From Syncephalastrum monosporum B8922 (taxonomy: Eukaryota; Mucoromycota; Mucoromycetes; Mucorales; Syncephalastraceae), in assembly GCA_000697355.1 (NCBI GenBank), contig JNEN01001214.1:124001-188000 (forward strand): a stretch of DNA of 64,000 bases. The letters run 5' to 3'. Of the stretch, positions 35,513 through 51,312 are shown piece after piece (positions within the stretch are counted from its first letter, which is position 1; the number at the start of each line of letters is the position of its first letter). The translations under genes and the position numbers were made by a program. Under the pieces are notes generated by a model, which made no database searches, had not been told where the DNA came from, and was given only the letters and a program-made list of their open reading frames with translations.

Positions 35513-35912
35513 TGGTTACTCAAGCTATCATGGTATGTAAGGAGGTGAAAGATATGCGATAGTAACAGTAGCAGAGCTGAAAGAAAGTTAAATGATTGGA
35601 AAAGAGAGAAGAAAAAAAAGATAGAAAAAAAAAGAGGCGAGCCGTTCGACTGCTGGACAGCCCCCTCATGGTCATCGACTCGTGTCTTCCAGAATTGGCA
35701 AGGCGACACAAAGCGCGCGTCAGCCAAGTGCCACGAGCGTCTAAAGATGACCATTAGCCATTCTTACTAGTAGCTTTTTACTTTTTATTTTCTGATGCAT
35801 CACCTGCAGCGCATATGTGCACCAATGCGAGCGCACATCATGGGTTGAGTGTTTCTTACTCGTGCGTTAATAAAAACATGCACATCCCAGGCCCCCGGAC
35901 CAGCGCACACAC

Positions 35913-36450
35913 ATGCTGGGGATCATCCAAACACTCACTGAAAAGGTGAGATAAAACATTTTAAGCGATAACATGCAGTCCGTGTGTCAAAACGTTACAC
36001 CAACCACAGGAAGCCCAAATCAAAAAGGAAAATGCATATACAAAACGGCGATGGCCGCCGCGACCGTAGCAGATGATCATTCGTTTACGTAGGTGGGATT
36101 TCTCGCACCAAAACATCTTATTTTGCTGCTTCTTCTTCTTCTTAGGGTTCCTTTCGAAATTAATAAGGTTGTAAATTCAACATTATTACGCGTTACTTAT
36201 GGTGATTTGCCCGATCCGGTATTGAAGGGTGCTGCCAAGCTGGCTTGTGTGCCATGCAGCTTCCATGCGTTGTTGAGATATGTATCTCATCTTTTTTTTT
36301 TATTATTATTATTTTCTTCAACCCCATCTCATGCAGTCTGTGCCCTGCAGCCCATGTTTCTTGCCACAATTTAACTTCTTTGTTTTTTCGTCCCACCACA
36401 GCAAGGTATTCCTCTAAAACATGTCATTCGTGCGTGCTTGCGAGTAGAAT
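35913..36450 (+). CDS. possible small intron-containing gene, unknown
   Basis: Exon-like pieces with good splice sites: ATG at 35911-35943 (LGIIQTLTEK) with donor GTGAGA; acceptor CCACAG near 36009 followed by EAQIKKENAYTKR; acceptor TTCTTAG near 36144 followed by VPFEINKVVNSTLLRVTYGD and LPDPVLKGAAKLA; donor near 36281; acceptor CACCACAG near 36402 followed by QGIPLKHVIRACLRVE and a TAA near 36450. An alternative start at about 36049 (MAAATVADDHSF) joins the third exon in the same phase. The pieces read smoothly but give a product under 100 aa that I do not recognise. Another possible exon pair lies upstream at 35512-35757 (VRLLDSPLMVIDSCLPELAR). Real but unplaced, or chance; moderate to low confidence. 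Confidence 0.3.
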
Positions 36451-36932
36451 AAAAAAAGTCAAAAACAACCGAAAACCCAAGTTACATAAAAAGGTTTAAG
36501 ATGAAACGAAAGAAAAGAATCTTCTGCAATTAACGCGTGGCTACCACCTTGGGAGACAATTATAATTCAGGTCAATTTGCCAGTAAGAAAGTTAACTAGG
36601 GGATCGTTTGATTGCCATGCCGCAAAATACGTAACTAGTGCATATGATGATATCGGGTCCAGCAACGTTTATGAAAAAAAAAAAAAAAAAAAGAATAAAT
36701 AAATAAAAAAACCAAGTGGTGTACCTAACAAGTATGCCCATTCCGCATCTGTTACGCCATGAGTCGTACTTGCATGGATAAAAATATAACCAATTAGACG
36801 CGTGTCGAGCGCCCTGTACCTGAACTGAGTGGGTCAAGTTTCAGCCTCTTATTGGCCCAAAGCAAATGGAAACATGTTTTTATTACTTGCGTTCCTCCTT
36901 TTAGCGCGATCCACATCAAAGAGTGATGGGAA
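36451..36932. other. intergenic region downstream of MED6
   Basis: AT-rich with a long A-run at about 36673-36692. No gene recognised; likely MED6 3' UTR and spacer. Confidence 0.5.
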
Positions 36933-38145
36933 TCATGGCTTTGTAGGCGCAGGTTTCTTCTTCTTTTTGACGGTCGCACTCGATCCATCGTCTGTCTTTT
37001 TGCGCACGCGCTTCCCCGTCGCCTCTTCTATTGAACGGCATGCGTTTATCAAGCCTGGTCATCTCACGAGAAGCTAGCTTACCTCGATGGGACCCACTCA
37101 GCTAGAAAGAGAATATAGTATATGAGTAAAAGAGAAGAAAGCGAGATGCTATTCGCCGTGCAAACTTTATACCATGGTGGATGACAAGGATGCGTCTACG
37201 GCGCTACTTGACTTGCGCAGCTCGGCCGCATGGTCTGCATGCTCGAGTTCGTGTCGCGTCTGTATAATTCTCAAGGACGAAGCCTCGATGGCCCGATCCA
37301 TGCAGTGTCGAAACTCTTCGTTTTCGCGCTCGCGAAGTGTGTTGGGTACGGTCGATGCTGCTTTGAGGTTAGACAAGGCTAGGAATGGCATCCTTCTTTG
37401 CCATATATTCTTGCTTTCAGTGGCGACATTTACCTGCCGAGGTTTGCTTCAAACTTTTCCAATGATAGCCCACGGCGGGACGGAAGTCCATGCATTTTTG
37501 TGTTTCTTTGAAGGCGGAATTGACATGGAACAGGCTTGTTAACTGCGTCTCAGGTGAGTGACGTGCCCGGTGTGTAGGTTTGCTCTATCTTACGAGGCGG
37601 TTGGCAATGACGGAATAAATGGTGGGTGATTGGTATACGTTGGCGCCCGTGATATAATAGGTCGCGATGGGATTGACTATCCGAGCGTGTCAGCAGCAGA
37701 AACAAAGCACCCTGCGTGGCGTGACGTGTTGCATACCATCATCGGGTGCTGGTCCTCGTCGATAGCGTTTCTGAATAACCCACACCGGAGGCTGCTCGTG
37801 GATCACTGCAAACTCGATGCCCGTCATTTTCCTACACACCTTGAGCGTCATGGCATAGGACACTCCCGAATGTACCTTAAGGCTTCCACCATGGCTTCGT
37901 AGGGCTGCCGTAAATCGTTGAATTGGGTTTGCATCGACAAGATCTGGTTGTTGCTGTGGCGATCCCAAAAAGGCGACTTTGAAAAGTAGTCGAGCACCAT
38001 TTGTTGGTTCTGGAAGCCGCCTACACGCTATCACTTTGCCATCAGTCTTTGCTATCACGCCAGTGAAGTAAAACGTTACTTCAATCCAGTTGGTGTCGCG
38101 CCATTCGACGCTTGTCAGGTCTTCTGTCGCTATACTGCGTTGCAT
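36933..38145 (-). CDS. MED6: Mediator complex subunit Med6
   Basis: Head-module subunit of Mediator, contacting RNA polymerase II pre-initiation components. Eight exons fit exactly: 38145-38080, 38027-37876, 37831-37737, 37676-37594, 37542-37434, 37360-37173, 37101-37083 and 37027-36933, total 807 nt, 268 aa. Conserved parts: VEWRDTNWIE, QMVLDYFSKSPFWDRHSNNQ, LRKMTGIEFAVIHEQPPVWV, IQKRYRRGP, then IATYYITGANVYQSPTIYSV, IANRL, LTSLFHVNSAFKETQKCMDF and RPAVGYHWKSL. The C-terminal part is a predicted helix (RERENEEFRHCMDRAIEASS) and a Lys-rich end (KKKKKPAPTKP) resembling a nuclear localisation signal. Exon 7 is only 19 nt. An upstream in-frame ATG at 38187 would add 14 residues. No single open frame reveals this gene; it was assembled from short exons. 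Confidence 0.9.
37083..37101 (-). other. MED6: 19-nt microexon of MED6
   Basis: Bounded by TTTCTAG acceptor and GTAAGC donor on the minus strand; encodes LSGSHR plus the first base of a Glu codon. Without it the preceding exon (phase 0) and the final Lys-rich exon (phase 1) do not join in frame. Confidence 0.7.
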
Positions 38146-39185
38146 ATGTGTATGTGGGAGAGAGAAAGATGTGTACCCCGCGCGCACAAATTCATACAGA
38201 ATAAAGGGTGGTTGAATAAAGAGACCGTCATCTTATCCTGCAACGAACTTTGAACCTCGCATGCGACATAGGTGTCGTATCCTGATCATTTAGGTCAAAG
38301 TATCCGATGTCCTGTTCTGTTCAACAAAATCGAGTCATAAGACATATACTTCACTATCTCTGGGCCTTTTTTCTTTTTCTTTTTTTTTGTTAGGATCAAT
38401 ACACAGCTAGCGCTTTACTCGACACCCGTCTCTTTTCTACTGTCAAGAACGAGACTGTCCAATTCTTTTTCTCGGTTTTGGGAGTGTTGTCTGATATGAT
38501 ATAAAGAAGGCAGATAAGATTCCAGAGATCTGACACTACTTCCACGAAATACACATGTCATTCATATCCTCTTACAAAGGCGCTTTTTTCGCAATGGATA
38601 AGCATGGGTTGCGTGCTAGTCAAGCAGGCTAACGAGTCCTTTCCAGTTAGTACACACGCTTTATGTGACTGGATGATTGTCAGTCGACGCATTGGATTGC
38701 GATAGCTCTTCCAGCCTGGGTGGCCGGTGGTCGGTACCACCATCGAAGCTTCCCCCTCATGGACGTGTGCACTTCGCCGAGTGCCTGTCCCACGCGCGCA
38801 CCGGTAAGGATTTTTGATAATGCCGACATAGTGGCTCAAGAGTTGAATCGGCCACAGGCGAGGCAGTGGCCAGCACGTCATGAAGGTGTCGCCCGGTCAG
38901 ATATGTAGAAAGAACGAGATTTAGTCCACAAGAAGTGATATGCGAAACGAAAACCCCATAGACTGGTTATCAACAAAGTGAGAACTTGGTATTTTGCTAC
39001 AGAATCGTACTACTGCTACTGTTTTTTGTAAGCGTGCATATTTAGATTTGCTTTTTCCTGTCGTCTGCAATCGCGAGCTGCTGCAGTTGTTTATCTTCAC
39101 CGGAGGAATACATGCTACCCGCGGGGTAAATAAATGGCCTTGGAGGTATATTCTTTTTTTCTCTCTGACGCAAGATGCTATGGAC
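38146..39185. other. intergenic region between MED6 and the DYRK kinase gene
   Basis: About 1.0 kb. The minus strand between 38558 and 38881 is open for 107 codons, with alternative frames that also look partly open; the possibility that this is a spliced C-terminal extension of the DYRK kinase is noted in the findings. Otherwise no gene recognised. Confidence 0.4.
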
Positions 39186-43546
<4,361 letters not shown>

Positions 43547-45859
43547 GAACCTATTATATGACTGCAGCGTATTGTGTATATTGAAGGGTAACTTATAAGC
43601 AAAGATGGGGTCTTAAGAGAGCACAAAACAGAAAGAAAAGTAAAAGAGCAAAAGGGTGGAGGGAAGGTTGATCCCAGCCCTTTTTCGGGGTATGTACGTA
43701 CAACAGTTGTCTAAGTCGCCGAGGGTGAACCGACCAAATAAAATGAAAGGGCGTTTAGAGTCCCCGAAAAGGCTTCGCAGTTGGGCCGAGCGCAGATGAC
43801 CCACTCTCGTGGTGTGAATGAATTAGAGAGTGAGAGTGGAAGGAGAAAACAGCACAATGATGAAGAATTGCGGAGTGTTGTCGTCCTGGCTAGATTGCGA
43901 CACAAAGTGTCAGACAGTCTTACTAGGTTGAGTATAAAAAGAAAGAGGAATAAAGAAAAGGAAAGAGGTTGTGGGTTGAAAAAGAGTTTACGCGAGACGA
44001 GCGGGACGTGAAGAGGGAAAAAAGAGAGGCGCTTGCGAGGAAGAAAAGGGAGAACCCTAATGTGCTTGAAGAAAAGAAAGGGGGTCGGTGCTTGTGACCG
44101 TCTCACATACACAAGCACACACACATTTATTTTACACACACATACAAAAAGACGATGACCTTCCCGTCAACTAAAAAAAAGAAACGAGAAAAAAAACTAC
44201 GCGATGAGCTTTTTGGCATCTGTGTGACAACCTTTAAAAACACAGTGCACGTGCCTTGCTTTTTTGCTTTCCTTTATCCCTCTTACACATATTGCATATA
44301 CTCTGTATTCATGTGCACTCGACTCTGTCGGTCGGTTGGCCCTGGGGAAGGAAGGTGCACAAAAAAAGGTACTTTTGATCGCTTATGTTTGGCACTTGTA
44401 CCACAGCCCAAAGTTTAATCAATTTATGGGATTATCCCAATGATTGCCGTAAAACGAAATACAGTATCACTCTGCTCAAAAGTAATCATATCACTTTCAC
44501 ATTGTGCCAACCCATTACTTTAGACCATTGACACGAGAAGTCAGAATGACACCTATGATAAACAAGCTAAGGTAGCAATGCTCGGAAGGCCCATCATGTT
44601 CCCCATACTATGGTAACCCTGACGGTATATCACAGCAGGTAAAAGCTTCAGACTCCTGGACAATCAATCAATTGATCTACCTTACATGAATTAATTAGGT
44701 CTACAACGGTAAGAATATTGTAGACGATAACTGCCAAGTGCTTTTAGGCTGTGGAACAGAGCTGATTCGACCTGTACGCAGCAGTCGATAGTTTGTAACA
44801 GCACTAGAACTTGATCATTTAGCAGCCATGCTCATCTATCGCCCTGAACTTGTCGGTATACACAATGAATTGCCTTGCTTTGAACACTTAAATCATCTCT
44901 TTTGAGTGGTCTTGTAACATTGTGGAAGATTGTAGGATACTGTGGCATATTAGACTTGCTATAACGTGTGCTTGTTCAGCAGATGGCAATACTCCTTCAA
45001 TGGTGTGGTGCTTCTTTATCTAAGCAAAGTGATTCAGGAGGACCGTCAGCGACGCAAGCTTTTCTTGCAGTTAAAACAAGAATATATAATCAGATAAGGT
45101 CTTTTTAAGACTACCAGCATGATAACAAAAGCAAATTGCCACTCTCGGCCGCAACCAGGATGTTTCCCAACGGAAGACTGGGTTCATGTTAACTTTGCCT
45201 ACTTGTTTACACATAGCAGCAGCATATATCCATGGCTCACCTTGTTCATGTTCAAAATTAAACTCGAAAGTGGTGCTGATCTGAAACAGCAACAAGGTGT
45301 GCGAAGGTCTGGATATACTATTCTCCAAACTCCTGTCAAACGACTGTAGAGTGATATGTACCTTCTTTCAGTACAAATGCCACATCAGCGATTCAACCGC
45401 TCCTCGTGCTAGACGCATCTATAAGTCAAAACATTACTATAGTTAATCATAAGGTACGTACATAGTACAGATGACAAAAATAGCAATCCCGTACGTCGTT
45501 CCAAATATCCCAGCGGCATAGCAGGGCGCATAGTTAGACTTAGGAACCTCTTCCATTTGAGACGCATAATCAATACCCTTTGTTTGAGTCCAACATCCGT
45601 AGTACCCCTTCTTCTTTATATTCTTTCAACCTTTCTATCCTTCACTTTAAAGTTTTGCATACCCTTGGGGGGGGAAGTTTCGATGAAGCTGAGAAGTTAC
45701 TAATGTGTACATTATACTCACTGGGTCCAGTGCGGAACAAACTGGCAATGAATAGACATCACATTGTCAAATTCACAAACGTGTCTAGACGCGCACCTGT
45801 TGACGTCCCCATCGCAGATATAAAGCACACTTCGTCAGTAACAGTACGACACCGAGTAG
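43547..45859. other. gene-poor region upstream of the DYRK gene
   Basis: The first 600 bp is the kinase promoter/5' leader, purine-rich on the + strand and pyrimidine-rich on the coding strand. The rest is AT-rich. A G-run is present near 45668. No confident gene; a 97-codon frame at 45580-45873 is not family-like. Confidence 0.5.
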
Positions 45860-46032
45860 TTGGAAGAGATTGAATTCAAGCCCATAACAGCGCAACTGCT
45901 GGCCTTTAATCAAGCAAGTCAATACAGGGCTACTTTTGACTACAGTAAAGTCATGTTTGAGCTACTGCCACAGTTTAAATCGACTGGTTGCCCATATCAA
46001 TATGGGCTTTATGAGCTTTTCCGAGCAGTAAC
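45860..46032 (+). pseudogene. orphan exon-like fragment with splice sites
   Basis: A 173-nt open segment bounded by a GAGTAG acceptor and a GTAAGT donor. It reads LEEIEFKPITAQLLAFNQAS, then QYRATFDYSKVMFELLPQFK and STGCPYQYGLYELFRAV, plainly protein-like in composition. It has no ATG and no clear neighbouring exons; about 100 bp on, a short basic stretch (VPKKKLYTMSKKRKAGSPI, about 46128-46185) could be another remnant. Probably a relic of a lost gene or mobile element; family unknown. Confidence 0.4.
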
Positions 46033-47815
46033 GTAAGTTCCTGCGGGCCATGGTTAACCTCTGGGTTTCATAAATAGGCCAGAGATAACACGAAATAAAC
46101 ATAACAATGAGTTGTGATATAGACTGGAGCATGGAGTACCCAAGAAAAAGTTATACACTATGTCCAAGAAGCGAAAGGCCGGTAGTCCAATTGGCTTGGA
46201 GATATGCGTAATAACTTCGTCATATCCGCGCTTACATTTTCATTCTCTTCGCCCCATCAACGGTTTTCGGTAACCTTATCCCTCAGCTCCTGCACATCCA
46301 TGCCTGCGCTGGAGACCCATGATTACGAATTGTATAATAACAACAGTTACACACTATATTAACATTAAGCAGTGCACTCAGAGCTTTGTGTATGATGATC
46401 AACACCGACTCATTGATTTTTAATCTGTAAAATGATTGCTGCTGGGGTTCAACGCGAAGACTGTCAATAAAGTCAGCAATATGCAATATTGGACGGTGAC
46501 GATCTCTAGAAGCCTTGTTCATAATTGTAAATGCGACTATAATACGCCTGAATGAGGGAAAACACGCAAAGTGTGTCGTGGTTGCCTCGTGGGTGCTCCA
46601 AGGAGTCTAGCGCAGTAGATGGGCATACCCAGTGTATGGTTTTCTTCCAATGTAGCTATCCACTATGGACTGCTGCTGCACATGAGCCCCGTCAACGGGA
46701 TAAAATACATTATTTTACTTGGAAATCATGGTCTGGAAAGGTGACAACAGGAACACAAGGGGCGGCTATCATGAATCATCCATTTACCCCTTCAATTTAC
46801 AATATTGCCACAGCCCCTTGATGTAACTATATCTGCGATTGTAGATCCTGTTTTTACTAGAATAATTTTATCTTTCACGTGTTGCTGCTGCCAAAGATCT
46901 CAGACAGTAGTAGTAATGTCTGATATTCTTTGATATTAATTAATAGAAAATGTAGGACCAAAGCAGTTCCCCTGAAGACAATGATAATAAACTCTCAGTT
47001 CGTTATGATTGCAGCCACTGCATACACATCTGTATATTTTATGCATATATTCTTTCCTAACGAAAACTAGGATGGGTTTCATGCGCTTTCCATTTTCTAT
47101 CGTTTCATCCTCAGGTAAGGAAAAGGGCAAACAAGGACCCAGGAAATTCTCTCTTTGTATTGTCTACTACTCTACCGTGCAATTAATTCTGGTTTCTACT
47201 AGATAAGCGGTCGAAACAGGAAGCTAACAATGGCATACGCAATTGATTATCCTCAGGGTGATGAAATTGAGAGAAGGGGTATATCTACCATGCATCAGAA
47301 CGTCGAGTGCGCTGAAATCGATGACTGACCAGCAACACTAACACATAGGCGAATAACCGGCTAGACCACTTTACTCGAAATACTCGTAAGTTCTTAGTAA
47401 CTGGAGAGTAAGTGTGGCAGTTACTTGTCCGCCATTATAGCGACTAGGAAACTGCAAAGCTGTTTCAAGGCGACCGAGTAGAACTGAGCAATAGTGTTTG
47501 CGTCGATTCGTAGGAGGGATCAAGAGACGGAGGCAAAGACAAAAGCTGAGGTGTTTCTCTTGTTCAGGGAATGACATCCATATTATGGTGGCTATACAAA
47601 GTCAATAAACACTGATACTTCTTTCTTTGCCGCCTATGTATTGCATGATACCTCAAAATTGATTCTTTTATATGAAAAAGATAACATTAGGTCAGTCCAA
47701 CTGCCGCCGTCAGAATTTCTGTCAAAGCTGGGTCGTGAACAACAAATTTGGCAGCCAAAAGAAAAATGAAGAAAAAAAAAATCACTCTCGCTCTTTATAT
47801 CGACCATTCCACTCC
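46033..47815. other. gene-poor region upstream of the LRR gene
   Basis: AT-rich. A frame at 46552-46821 (89 codons; includes LPRGCSKESSAVDGHTQ) looks moderately protein-like but has no recognised family or splice partners. The last 150 bp are the presumed promoter and 5' UTR of the LRR gene. Confidence 0.45.
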
Positions 47816-49675
47816 ATGGAACTTAACGCCAAGTTCATTGCCGAGAACTTTCCGGAATCGCCCGAGAAGATCAAAGACATCAGTGTCAAAGAGAAGGGCA
47901 TTCAAAAGATTGGCAGCCTCTCGGCATGCACTTCTCTGCGAAAACTCGATCTAAGCAACAATGACTTGACCGAAGGCCCATCGATCGCCGGCCTCAAGGA
48001 CGCTCCTTGCCTGACCACACTCAACATGTCCCATAACAAGGTGAAAAGCCTTCAGGGATTTGATCTGATTCCTCAGCTCAAAGGTAAACCAGGCTAAACG
48101 TGCCCTGCTTTATCCTGACCGAAACTGACGCGCCACTGTAGTCTTGAACCTGAGCAACAATGCCATGACCAACATTAGCACACACGCACGTCTGCTCAGC
48201 AATGTGGGAGCACTTATCTTGAGCCACAACAAGCTCAAGACAGCCATGCATTTGGAAAAGATGGAGAGCCTGAATACGCTAGGTGAGTTTGATGCATCAC
48301 CGGGGAAGAGGCACGTTGGCAGCGTAACTGACCCATTATGCTTCTAGTCTTGTCAAACAACAAGATCAAGAGTTTGCCGTCGTTTGAGACACTCAAATCG
48401 CTTCTGAAGCTGTCGGCTGCACACAACGAACTGACCGAGATCCCTGATTTCTCCGCCAACACGGCTTTGAAAGAAGTCAAACTGAACGATAACAAGATTA
48501 CCACGATACCTGCTTCTCTTCGCAGCTGCGGCCAGTTGACCCTGGTCGACCTCGGCAACAATCAGATCTCCGAATGGAAGGACATCGCACCTCTCGGCTC
48601 TTTACTCGAGCTACACAACCTCAACCTGCGCGGGAACCCCATCGCGAGCAAAGAGGACTACCGCGAAAAGATCCTTGCGTTGATCCCGTCCCTGCGCATT
48701 TTGGACGGTACCCGATTCGACCCCAAGTTCTTGGAGCGAAAGGCAAAACACGATTCCAATGTCAACATTCTCCTGAAGCGCCGCCGAAAGAAGTACAGCA
48801 TCGAAGCCCGAAAGGCCCAGCGTGAGGGCGCAGATGAGGAAAAGGTGGCCGCACTGCTGTCTAAAGCACGCAAGCGAACGCACGACGCCCAACAGACGGC
48901 AGAAGATGAGACGACGATCAAAAATACCAAGAAGCAGAAGACGACAGAGGGCGGGGACCGTAAGGCTAAGAAGGACGACAAGGACACAAAGAAGGCCACG
49001 GAGAAGGCCAGCAAGAAGAAGACAGACAAAGAGGCCCCTGGAAAGAAGGTCGCTACAAAGGCTGCTGCCAAGACGGACAAGAAGAGTGACAAGGCCGATG
49101 CACAGGTCGACAAGAAGCCGAAGAAGTTAAGCAAGACGGATGATGTCACGAAGGCACCCGATGGCAAGAAGGCAAAGAAGGATGCGGCTACAGAGACAGT
49201 CAAGGAGCCAAAGAAGAAGGAAGTTCCATCGGCCAAGTCTGGTAAAAAGAGACCTGCAGAGTCGCATGAGGCCAGCGCAAAGAAACCCAAGAAGGATATC
49301 ACCGAAGCCAAGGCTAATAACAAGAAGGAGAAGAAGGAGGCTGCCAAGCCCAAGGAGGCTGCCAAACTCAAGGAGGCTAAAGCCAAGCCTGTACTGGAGG
49401 CGAAGTCCAAAGAAGTAACCAAGGCAGCTGAGAAGCCAAGCACACACAAAGAGTTCTTTGAAAAGGTGGAACAGTCTACAGAACAGCGGCCGGCTGCCTG
49501 GGATAAGTCGACGAAGGTATCAGATGAGTCTCGTACCCAGACCGGCGTGGTAGCCATTCAGGACAGGAAGAACAAGGTGCACAAGGTCAGCGATGACGCC
49601 CTTTTGGCTGCGTTGACAAAGAAGGAAGAAGCCAAGTCTGCGACGGGTCTGGACGTGGCTAGCTGGGACGATTAA
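47816..49675 (+). CDS. leucine-rich-repeat protein with Lys/Ala-rich C-terminal half
   Basis: The N-terminal half (about 260 residues over three exons: 47816 to about 48082, about 48142-48281, about 48348-49675) is made of SDS22-type LRRs: LRKLDLSNNDLTE, LTTLNMSHNKVKSL, VLNLSNNAMTNI, ALILSHNKLKTA, LVLSNNKIKSLPSF, EVKLNDNKITTIP, LVDLGNNQISEWKD and a capping motif LNLRGNPIASKEDYREKILA followed by IPSLRILDGT, typical of LRR caps. After KFLERK the remaining 270 residues are very Lys-rich with Asp/Glu/Ala/Thr (histone-H1- or nucleolin-like), ending TGLDVASWDD. Such a tail suggests nuclear or nucleolar location (inference). I cannot assign an orthologue. The start MELNAK was chosen over an in-frame ATG at 47672 because that extension is not LRR-like. 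Confidence 0.85.
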
Positions 49676-49796
49676 TCATGAAACATAGCATTTGGCATCA
49701 TATTTTCAAAAGTAAAAGATCACGCATTCACATCCACCCATAACAAGACGTTAGAGCATGTGCATTTACATTTTTTCCGTTTATTAAGTGAATTTT

Positions 49797-50582
49797 CTAT
49801 GTGGTGATACACTTCATGGGGAAAGCAGCTGATAAAGGAAAGGTACGAGTTAGCATCGAGGCACCCTTGGAGTGATGTATCCCACTTACGATCTTCGGGC
49901 TGAACAAAGTCCTCCGAGGTCTTCCAGACAACCTGTCTACCCCAGTTGGGGATAGGAGCGGGCTTGTCCTTGGAGAACAGCTTCTGGCTGTTGAGGACCT
50001 GAACAAGGGGCTTGGCCTCAGTGATAGTAGCGGGCTGCACATCCTGGTTATCAGCCTTAGCCGGGGGGAGGCTAGATCAAAGAAAGACGGTCGATAGTAA
50101 GTACCCACTATTTACCATCCATCTATCCCCATGGAAGAAATGCTATCGCGTTAATTTACCTGGGCTGGATGGAGGCACCCTCCAGAAGACCAGCGACAGA
50201 CTGCTGGGTGTAGACAGCCAGACGAGGATAGTTGCGGCGCACGTCACGCTGGAAGTAGTAGTTACCGCTCACGTTGGAGGCGGTTGTCTTGGGGTACTCG
50301 TACTTTTCGGGGCGAGAGCTATTCACATTAATTACAGTTATTATCGGTCAAAGGACGCTCGCGGCGTTCAAGCTAGCTGAATAAAAGCGTGTATATCATA
50401 CCCGACAGCAGGTGTACGGAACTTGCCAACGACGGGCATACCGTCAGTCGACTTGGGGTTCTGTTCGGCAAAACACACATGGCTTTAATGTACATGTTCT
50501 TATAGAAGCAAATTCGCCATTTTGAACGTACCACCGAGAGAAGCTTCTTCACCCACGACCAGGTCTTCGAATTCCACGACAT
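49797..50582 (-). CDS. fungal NADH:ubiquinone oxidoreductase 21.3 kDa-type accessory subunit (NUZM-like)
   Basis: Accessory subunit of mitochondrial complex I found in fungi. Five exons in transcript order; the first is MSWNSKTWSWVKKLLS (50582-50535), then NPKSTDGMPVVGKFRTPAVG, then RPEKYEYPKTTASNVSGNYY and FQRDVRRNYPRLAVYTQQSV (the family's YxYP...NYFFQRDxRRxYP block), AGLLEGASIQ, and PATITEAKPLVQVLNSQKLF with PIPNWGRQVVWKTSEDFVQP. The last exon adds AFPMKCITT with TAG at 49797-49799; reading through the preceding donor instead would give a longer, unlikely tail. About 155-165 aa. The family match is from recalled similarity of the central block, so moderately firm. Tail to tail with the LRR gene (121 bp apart). 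Confidence 0.75.
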
Positions 50583-50636
50583 TCTGATTGAAACAAAGTG
50601 GATCGATGAGCGTTGTTGTCTTTAATGTGAGCTGCC

Positions 50637-50985
50637 GTGTCTTATTTTTTTACCTTTTCGGTGGTGCAAGGCAGACAAAACAATTTGGCGCTGGCTGCCT
50701 ATACAAAACAACGTCATCCGCTGAGATCGAAAACTTCATTCAGGCAGGCAGTCGTTATTTTGGTTCTCTACACCTTCATCTTCACCCTCACATTTTTGGG
50801 TGCAGCTGCTTTATTGCATACTGATAGACTCGCCCTCCTACCCTCACTCGATTTTCACGATAAGTACATATATAGGACTCAGGATACAGCTTCTTGCAGC
50901 GGCTATCCCAGTCCTGTTTCCTATTCTTATCGTCGTTTTGAAGGCAACACTTGTCCTCACTCCATATATGGAAACCCGTTAGCTA
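50637..50985 (+). CDS. possible small two-TM membrane protein gene
   Basis: Two hydrophobic coding-like segments: one in an upstream exon (FRQAVVILVLYTFIFTLTFL, to about 50790) and one ending at a TAG near 50983-50985 (LLAAAIPVLFPILIVVLKAT, then LVLTPYMETR). They join in frame if a 79-bp intron starts at GTGCAG near 50791 and ends TATATAG near 50870. The region before the first TM (NNLALAAYTKQRHPLRSKT) is basic. The start codon is unclear; an upstream exon is possible between the complex I gene start and 50680, since the two genes are divergent. Family unknown. Confidence 0.4.
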
Positions 50986-51312
50986 TATGATCATTTTTTG
51001 TAGGCGAAGCTGATTCTTCTGTATGGTTACAGAGATACAATCATTATAAGGCTATCATACGATGTAAAACATAGAAAAAATGAGTAAAAAAAAAAAAAGG
51101 TTTGACGAGAAGACAAAAGGGAGTTGTATTGATCTGTACAAGAACGGGAAGAAGAGGAACTTTTGTATGGTATCCCGATTGCGAAAATGTGTGTGGGGAG
51201 AGAGAGAGAGAGAGAGAGCGAGAAAAGCTCTGTGTGTATATAGTGTATAGGGAGGGGTGAGTGTGTGTGTGTGTGTGCGCGAATATTATAGGTGTAAGTT
51301 GTAGATGTGTAT
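50986..51312. other. 3' region of the acetyl-CoA synthetase gene with simple repeats
   Basis: Contains an A-run at 51088-51099, a GA tract at 51197-51219 and a GT tract at 51259-51278; presumably the synthetase 3' UTR. No gene seen. Confidence 0.6.
51197..51278. repeat. (GA)n and (GT)n microsatellites
   Basis: A pure GA tract (about 22 bp) and, 40 bp on, a pure GT tract (about 20 bp), directly readable, shortly after the acetyl-CoA synthetase stop codon. Confidence 0.95.

Noticed and set aside
48658..49557. 299-codon minus-strand frame with repeated hydrophobic stretches
   Set aside because: Antisense of the Lys-rich tail of the LRR gene; AAG codons read CTT (Leu) on the other strand, creating false TM-like runs.
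50863..50881. 19-nt GT-AG segment as an intron in the small TM gene
   Set aside because: Far too short for a spliceosomal intron; the longer option (about 50791-50870) keeps the frame as well.
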